Both the position numbers and the translations under genes were made by a program. The notes below the pieces were generated by a model. That model had not been told where the DNA came from and searched no databases. It saw nothing but the letters and a program-made list of their open reading frames with translations. From NCBI GenBank assembly GCA_002361935.1, contig DESD01000065.1, positions 1 through 31,645 on the forward strand: a DNA stretch of 31,645 bases. The letters are read 5' to 3'. Position 1 is the stretch's first letter; each line of letters begins with the position of its first letter. This DNA is from Ruminococcaceae bacterium UBA3323 (GTDB lineage: Bacteria > Bacillota > Clostridia > Oscillospirales > Acutalibacteraceae). Shown here in pieces: positions 31,144 through 31,645 of this stretch.

Positions 31144-31179
31144 CTCCTAGCAAAATATATAAAATGATTTTGTTAGGAG
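31144..31179 (+). promoter_or_regulatory. Hairpin covering the ribosome binding site of the XRE gene
   Basis: CTCCTAGCAAAAT (31144-31156) pairs with ATTTTGTTAGGAG (31167-31179) along all 13 positions, one a G-U, around a 10-base loop. The right arm contains TAGGAG, the ribosome binding site for the ATG at 31187. Confidence 0.6.
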
Positions 31180-31186
31180 TGATTTT

Positions 31187-31429
31187 ATGGATATACATGA
31201 GGCGGTTAAGCAAAGGATTGTTCAGCTTTGTGAAGAGAATAATCTTTCGGTAAGCAGGCTTGCAACAATATCGGGTGTGCCGCATACAACCATAAAATCA
31301 ATTATGTACAACCAAAGCAAAAATACAGGTGTTGCAACAATCAAAAAGATTTGTGACGGTATCAATATAACAATTGCTGAATTTTTTGATACGGAAGTTT
31401 TTAATAATTTGGAACAGGAAATAGTGTGA
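31187..31429 (+). CDS. Small XRE-family (Cro/C1) helix-turn-helix regulator
   Basis: 80 residues, essentially one HTH domain: VKQRIVQLCEENNLSVSRLATISGVPHTTIKSIM (residues 7-40), followed by NTGVATIKKICDGINITIAEFFD, the standard closing helices. There is no sensor domain. TAGGAG eight bases before ATG 31187 lies in a hairpin, implying translational control. It probably binds the ACTATA-ATAGT palindromes at 30898 and 31125, regulating itself and the 59-residue gene. A terminator overlaps its stop codon. Confidence 0.88.
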   Translation: MDIHEAVKQRIVQLCEENNLSVSRLATISGVPHTTIKSIMYNQSKNTGVATIKKICDGINITIAEFFDTEVFNNLEQEIV

Positions 31430-31444
31430 AAAATCACACTATTT
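31419..31444 (+). terminator. Hairpin terminator of the XRE gene
   Basis: AAATAGTGTGA / TCACACTATTT, 11-bp perfect stem with loop AAAA, overlapping the TGA stop; a short T-run ends the right arm. Confidence 0.6.
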
Positions 31445-31457
31445 TGATTATATTGCC

Positions 31458-31487
31458 CTCAAAATTTGCCGATGGCATAATTTTGAG
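31458..31487 (+). repeat. Hairpin repeat near the window end
   Basis: CTCAAAATT (31458-31466) pairs with AATTTTGAG (31479-31487), with an inner GCC-gat-GGC stem. There is no T-run, so it is not an obvious terminator. Confidence 0.55.
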
Positions 31488-31494
31488 ATGGCTA

Positions 31495-31576
31495 AATTCA
31501 CATAGCCTTGTCTGGCTACAACAAGAAAATCGTGATTTTTAATTACTATTTGTAGCCAGACAAGGCTATGTGAATT
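31495..31576. repeat. Perfect palindromic element with 27-base arms
   Basis: The left arm 31495-31521 (AATTCACATAGCCTTGTC...) and right arm 31550-31576 are exact reverse complements over 27 bases, with a 28-base AT-rich spacer containing AAAATC-gt-GATTTT. No gene or T-run is attached. 31577-31645 shows nothing further. Confidence 0.8.
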
Positions 31577-31645
31577 AAAATGAGATTTACAGAATAAGAA
31601 AAAGCCGCGATTTGGGACACTCTACGTAAAGAAGTATTTGGTTTA

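Overview
The window is about 31.6 kb of AT-rich DNA with short intergenic gaps, strong Shine-Dalgarno sites, frequent TTG/GTG starts and ATGA stop/start overlaps. It carries a gerA-type spore germination operon, the Firmicutes darA-holB-ricT neighbourhood, a clostridial 2[4Fe-4S] ferredoxin and a flavin-reductase/rubredoxin fusion. Together these point to an anaerobic, endospore-forming member of the Clostridia, most likely an uncultured gut Oscillospirales/Ruminococcaceae-type organism. That placement is inference from gene content. I see no rRNA, tRNA, CRISPR array, transposase or phage gene.

Layout. 1-3.6 kb: a rubredoxin-like flavoprotein gene diverges from a sugar:cation (GPH) symporter coupled to an M20 peptidase. 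3.6-3.9 kb: an apparently gene-free stretch with palindromic TTACTTTACA motifs, a possible promoter and a strong terminator (candidate small RNA). 3.9-9.2 kb, minus strand: a VOC protein, a GH2 glycosidase with its GPH symporter, and a DUF4363/DUF421 pair. 9.3-12.9 kb, plus: gerAA-gerAB-gerAC. 12.86-13.0 kb, minus: a 51-residue signal-peptide-like protein that abuts gerAC. 13.1-19.0 kb, plus: citrate synthase, a polytopic membrane protein, an AEC transporter, darA-holB-ricT and ferredoxin. 19.1-21.8 kb, minus: a tightly overlapping operon GNAT - GH30 - trmO - Cys-rich protein. 22.0-24.3 kb, plus: a polar amino acid ABC transporter whose binding protein looks circularly permuted. 24.4-26.5 kb, minus: a BlaI/M56 pair with two matching operator dyads. 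26.6-27.8 kb, minus: a DnaJ-domain membrane protein and a zinc-ribbon membrane protein. 27.8-28.3 kb: a gene-free, highly structured repeat region. 28.3-31.4 kb, plus: a PAP2 phosphatase, an unknown membrane protein, a 59-residue Spo0A-C-like protein and a small XRE regulator. 31.45-31.58 kb: a hairpin and a perfect 27-bp-arm palindrome.

How the genes fit together. Both glycosidases lack signal peptides, so they probably act on oligosaccharides imported by symporters such as the GPH protein next to the GH2. DUF421/DUF4363 diverges from the gerA operon, which suggests a joint role in the spore inner membrane. The BlaI/M56 pair resembles a membrane-protease-relieved repressor circuit, but with a sensor domain that is not a penicillin-binding domain.

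The least explained parts are the structured repeat at 27979-28300, the two-small-regulator cassette at 30880-31445 (inverted operator-like repeats, a 0A-box-like site and a hairpin over a ribosome binding site), the palindrome at 31495-31576 and the candidate small RNA at 3662-3848. These are reported separately as findings.
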